Source: Homarus americanus
Lineage: Eukaryota > Arthropoda > Malacostraca > Decapoda > Nephropidae
Direction of reading: 5' to 3'
DNA length: 64,000 nucleotides
Assembly: GCF_018991925.1 (NCBI RefSeq)
Contig: NW_024738608.1
Location: 1,076,026 to 1,140,025 of the forward strand
Shown: positions 59,959 through 64,000 of the stretch, piece after piece
Layout: every line of letters begins with the position of its first letter
How positions within the stretch are numbered: the first letter of the stretch is position 1
The notes under the pieces: generated by a model
What the model was told of the DNA's origin: nothing
Database searches by the model: none
Seen by the model: the letters and a program-made list of their open reading frames with translations, nothing else
Made by a program: the position numbers and the translations under genes

Positions 59959-60541
59959 AGGTTGCCAACTGGTATTTTTCATTACCAAATTGTTATTCTG
60001 GTAATGTAGATGGCCAAATTTGGTAATAAGCATATCTGATATCTTAATCAGTGTTTCTCCCAAGAAATCAGAACTACAGCTGGCAGTTGCAGTAAGTTGT
60101 CATTCTTCAGTCATGGATACCGACCACTTAAGTGACATAATAAAAGACAATGGTGCTGGAAGTGTATATGAAAACTTAAGGCTACACCGCACAAAATGTT
60201 CTTTGTTGATGACCAATGTCATTGCTCCTCTTGAGGAAGAGTTGAAGAGGAAAGTGATTAATGCTAAGAATTATTGCCTGCTGGTTGACGAGTCAACTGA
60301 CATAATCTAGTGAGAAAAACTTATGTGTGTGTTTAAGATTTTATGACGAGACCATTGGCCATGTGGTAACTGCTTTCTTGGGACTGGTACCAGTCAGTGA
60401 AACTACAGGTAAAGCATTTATTTACGGCACTAGTGATCTCATTAACAGTGGTGTTGCTTGAACTGAGTGTATAGAAACATTTTATTTGGTAAGATATTAT
60501 TCTTTTAGGAAATTTGGTAATAATTTTTGGCAGACTTGGTA
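59959..60541 (+). mobile_element. degraded hAT DNA transposon copy
   Basis: GGTTGCCAACTGGTATTTTT, continuing CATTACCAAATT (59960-59991), pairs imperfectly with the reverse complement of AATTTGGTAATAATTTTTGG...CAGACTTGG (60511-60539). These flank the transposase fragment symmetrically. The outer ends and 8 bp target duplication are not resolved. Confidence 0.5.
60058..60461 (+). pseudogene. hAT-superfamily transposase fragment (ZBED5-like)
   Basis: Reading begins around SPKKSELQLAVAVSCHSSVM, continues NLRLHRTKCSLLMTNVIAPL and YCLLVDESTDI (the conserved DEST/DESTD block of hAT transposases containing a catalytic Asp), then hits TAG/TGA. After a frameshift near 60308 it resumes EKNLCVCLRFYDETIGHVVT and AFLGLVPVSETTGKAF and stops at 60459. 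About 135 residues of a protein normally over 600 residues remain. The N-terminal BED finger and C-terminal dimerisation domain are missing. Confidence 0.82.
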
Positions 60542-60544
60542 CTC

Positions 60545-62025
60545 ACCCACTCACAAGGGTTGGCCATCCTGGTCGTGCTCCCACTCACAGCCTAGTGCAG
60601 TACCCGACGTCAGAATTCGGTTATGGTGACGGTATTCACTAAGCACTTTTTGCGCCAAATTGCCAATTTTCTGTCTCTTTTTCCAGTAGTTTTCGTCTTA
60701 TCACTAGGATGAAACGTTCCACTTACTCTTGACTTGGTCGCACCACATTGCGCCAATTCCATGTCAAATCAAGATCCACACTCAGTAATGAAATTCGTAA
60801 TATAAAATAAAATATTGTCACTTAAAATAAATAAATTTTATTTTTAAATTATTCAAGTATCACATATTTAATAAATTGATTAAGATAAATTTTTTATTGA
60901 TGTAGCTGTTTGTTAGGATTAGGAACGTCGCATAGGCTCACATTTGACTATTGCCAAACTACATGGTTGGTAGTTTGGTGTGTGTGTGTGTGTAACAGTA
61001 TGGTGGGTTTGGGAATTCTTTGGACTTAAAAATGTGAGTGATGACCATTTTAGATATTGTCAATTTCCTCGAAGGTAAATTATGTGGCTCTGTGATAAGT
61101 TGCAACAGTGATCGCTACATAATTGTTGCCAAATATGCTGGAAGTTTCCACCACTTCATACTTGTGGGCTAACTCTTCTACAGGACAGATTTGGATCGGT
61201 GAATTTATCCACTCTTTTCCTACCTATTTGGTAAGTGCCTTTGTTTAAGCTTAATTTGGAAAAAGGTTAACCACGGAACTATATTGTCTTGTATATAGAG
61301 AGATAGAGAAAAAATAAGAATACTTTATAGGGTGTTAGTCGGAAAATTGTAGTCGAGTTTTTCTGACTTCAATTTAAGGCTTGGTTCTTTAGGTTACTTT
61401 GCTTTGTCTTTTGTTGAGTAAGGTTTCTCTGGTTATGTTAGGTAAGACATGTATAGTGGTATTTGAAAGTCATTAGGATAAGTTCTTGATCTTTTTTTTT
61501 GCCAAACGGTAATATTGGAGCAGCCAGCTAACGCAGGAAGCAGTTATTCGATTACGTTCATTTTTTCCAGATGTGGTTTAGTAATAATATTTATGCAACA
61601 ATACAAAACCTAATAGAACCGGTATTGTTGCAGTTTCAGCCCCAACTTGGTTAGAGCAATTGGGGGGAGTCATAACTCAGTAACCACTCATTTGCGATGG
61701 AAATGAAGGTCAAATTCGTATGATTTAGACAAAGCCACGGGAAAAACAAAAATTTATGGTCGAACAGCCGTTGTGGCTGAAACCGCAAATTTACCATAGA
61801 ACCTGACCTAACCAACCAAAGAAACCTACCCTAACCTAGCCATATTAAACAGAAAGTAATTGCAGCACTGTGATGTCTTGTACCAATGAATACAAATTTC
61901 TTGACGCTGCATAATGTAATTTTGCGTTTTTTTGTACTCTGACCGAGTGGCTCAGTTGTTGCGTGGCATGGTATACATAGACCTTGTAGCGTGGAAACAA
62001 GAGCCTTAAGGTAAACTACAGGAAA

Positions 62026-62060
<35 letters not shown>

Positions 62061-64000
62061 AAAGTAAGCTAGTACTCTATCTATCTATCTATAAACGCCA
62101 GCCGAGAACCTAATTTTGCAACAATCCTAGAAGAGAAAAATGTGTTTTCTTATAATACGTATGTATATTTTTTGCTCAGGAACTTTTTGTGTTCTATGAA
62201 TACAATTGCCTGTACACTATAATTTGTTTTATAACAGTTTCCAGAAATTCAACTGCAAATTAAACCTACTGTATATCTACTTATTTTACTGTTATGTAAA
62301 TAAAATGTTGCTTGATAAGAAAGTAAATGAAAAGTAATACGGGTGTCCTTTTACACAGCCGTATCTGGACACTTGCCCCCCCCCCTTTTCCATGAACTAC
62401 TGTATATATGCCACTGCCCTCATCCTTCATATCCTACACACTACAATTGATTTATGACTGTAGATAGAGAAAACTAAAAAAAAAAAATAAGATAATACTT
62501 TTAATTGAAACAAAGTTGTTGCATCGTTTTTTTTATTGTTATCATCCACAGAACAGACGTGGGAAAACAATTAAACTCCTTCTGGTGTTAGCTGTCTGTT
62601 CCTGTATTACTGGCAAAAAATTATTTCCTCCACCATGTTTGAGGTATTCGTGATAAACGGAAGAACTTTTATTCTAATTAAACGTTTCCTAACTCGGCCA
62701 CTTACCCCAGGTACTGGTTGTTTAATATTAAAGTCTTTAAATTTGTCTGTAATAGGTTAGGTTTGATTTTGTACGTTTGTTTTTGTTTTTTACCTAACCT
62801 AACCCACAATTTCCATGTATTTCAAAGCCCTACCCACTTTGTAAAATTAAAATTGCCGTTTGTAAGTGAAATAGAAAAGTTAAAAAAATCTTGTATAATG
62901 TAAATTTCTGAGAAACCGCTGTAGATTATTTTTTTCTATCTCCCCATAGTTATACAAATCAATAAAGAGTTCCGTTTTTGACCTTTTTTTAATCTTTATC
63001 ATGCTTTTGCCCTTGAACTCTTAACAATCATTTCATTATTGAACCACCATTGCCTATGGTACAAGTTTTTCTTATATAAATGATGGTGATTTAGAAGAAT
63101 GTAACCTTATTTTTGGCACAAATTAATATTACTAGAGTTATGACCCACTAGCAGTGCCAATGGGTGCATAAAGTATCCTCTGGAAGCCTAGTGGTGTTTA
63201 AAGTGATTACTGTTCCTGTACTGGTATACAGTACAGTATTTTGCTTTATCATTACAGCACACGGTTTTAGTAGTCTCTTGTACTGATGTCAAATTCAGTT
63301 ACTACATGGAATGATATAGTGCACTGTACAGTACATTTATACAATACAGTAATGTATTTGTAAAATGTGATTTTTCCAATTTCATGTAGTACCACACTCA
63401 AAAAATGGAAACACCCTGTACAGTATTTTGTTTTCTGATTTAGATTTTTATGCTGATTTAAAAACGGATTCTTTTTTTTAGAAATGAATAGCCAAAAAAT
63501 TATAGCCCCTTAAACTATAAATGATCTAAATTTAAATGTTACTGTTTTTAGTCTAAATTGCTTTAGTTTATGTTTTTCATTGCAGTAAAAATACCTGGTT
63601 GGAAGGGTGTAAAAAGTACTGTACACAAATATTAAATTTTGCAAGGACGAAGTTAACATGAACCATTCTACCATTGTAGATTACAATTATGTAAGAGAAG
63701 TAAATCACTTCAAAAATGAAAGATAAACCTAACCTAACTTAACTGAATCTAACCAAAATATAATGCAAAGTACTACATTTAAAGAGCAATACAACTTTCT
63801 TGTTATTTATTTCTCCAAAGAAAGAATTAAATTTTTGGAATCAACATAAAAATATACACTAGAAAAAATATTAATTTTTTTTCAGTGTGTTTCATAAAAC
63901 CAAAAAGACCTGTAAAAAGTACTGTGCAGTTTTATACAATACTTTTTTATCAAGTGGCCTCACACAATATCAAATATACTGTACAGTAGAAATTTTCTAA
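60545..64000. other. AT-rich sequence, no gene recognised
   Basis: Contains (CT)n at 62029-62058, (CTAT)n at 62073-62090, short TTAGG-type words (61800-61840, 62795-62810, 63725-63745), a C10-11 run near 62378, and ACAGTAC/GTACTGT words near 63225-63240, 63325, 63415, 63620, 63920 and 63980. No ORF carries a recognisable domain. Confidence 0.45.

Noticed and set aside
61940..62020. tRNA A-box-like word (GAGTGGCTCAGTTG)
   Set aside because: No B box within the expected distance and no cloverleaf.

Overview
This is a eukaryotic, gene-poor, repeat-saturated stretch of an arthropod genome, most likely a decapod crustacean. The evidence is the very high density of long pure microsatellites, many minisatellites, short degenerate runs of the arthropod telomere-type TTAGG motif, a tRNA-derived SINE of a type I associate with decapods, and CR1-like LINE 3' ends carrying a (TTCTTATG)n tail. 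The species call is inference. I found no host protein-coding gene, rRNA, functional tRNA or CRISPR. Almost every long open reading frame comes from a tandem repeat whose unit length is a multiple of three or lacks stop codons, or from a pyrimidine-rich tract.

Layout. 1-5.2 kb: minisatellites (about 21-22 bp unit at 2.0-3.0 kb), CA repeats and purine tracts. 5.2-5.8 kb: a decayed minus-strand reverse transcriptase. 6.2 kb: a MITE-like inverted-repeat element. 9.07-9.31 kb: a 3' stub of a CR1-type LINE. 11.7 kb: a scrap of another RT. 12.4 kb: a SINE. 14.7-16.24 kb: a minus-strand, 5'-truncated retroelement (RT C-terminus, CCHC knuckle and probable restriction-like nuclease) bracketed by two direct copies of its own trinucleotide-ending tail. 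16.3-31 kb: a succession of unrelated minisatellites (units 26, 26, 32, 22, 16, 37, 15 and 36 bp) and long dinucleotide arrays, with one LINE C-terminus pseudogene at 26.25-26.78 kb. 31-43 kb: mostly unique sequence with decayed repeats and a 1.2 kb pyrimidine-rich tract.

43.2-48.7 kb is a single 5.5 kb array of a 20 bp unit (about 275 copies), followed by two smaller arrays of similar period. At 49.5-51.55 kb lies a nearly full-length CR1-clade RT pseudogene. From about 52 kb the sequence changes character: AT-rich, with many scattered ACAGTAC/GTACTGT words. This part holds a 1.1 kb Tigger/pogo-like DNA transposon with an intact 124-codon ORF and a recognisable promoter (52.95-54.06 kb), a compact LTR retrotransposon with two 430 bp LTRs, a candidate primer-binding site and a polypurine tract but no pol (58.16-59.75 kb), and a hAT transposase pseudogene (59.96-60.54 kb).

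The genes do not work together as a pathway. The window is a record of several transposon classes and of tandem-repeat expansion. The items most worth following are the 20 bp mega-array, the tail-flanked RLE-type retroelement, the Tigger-like element with an intact ORF and promoter, and the pol-less LTR element.
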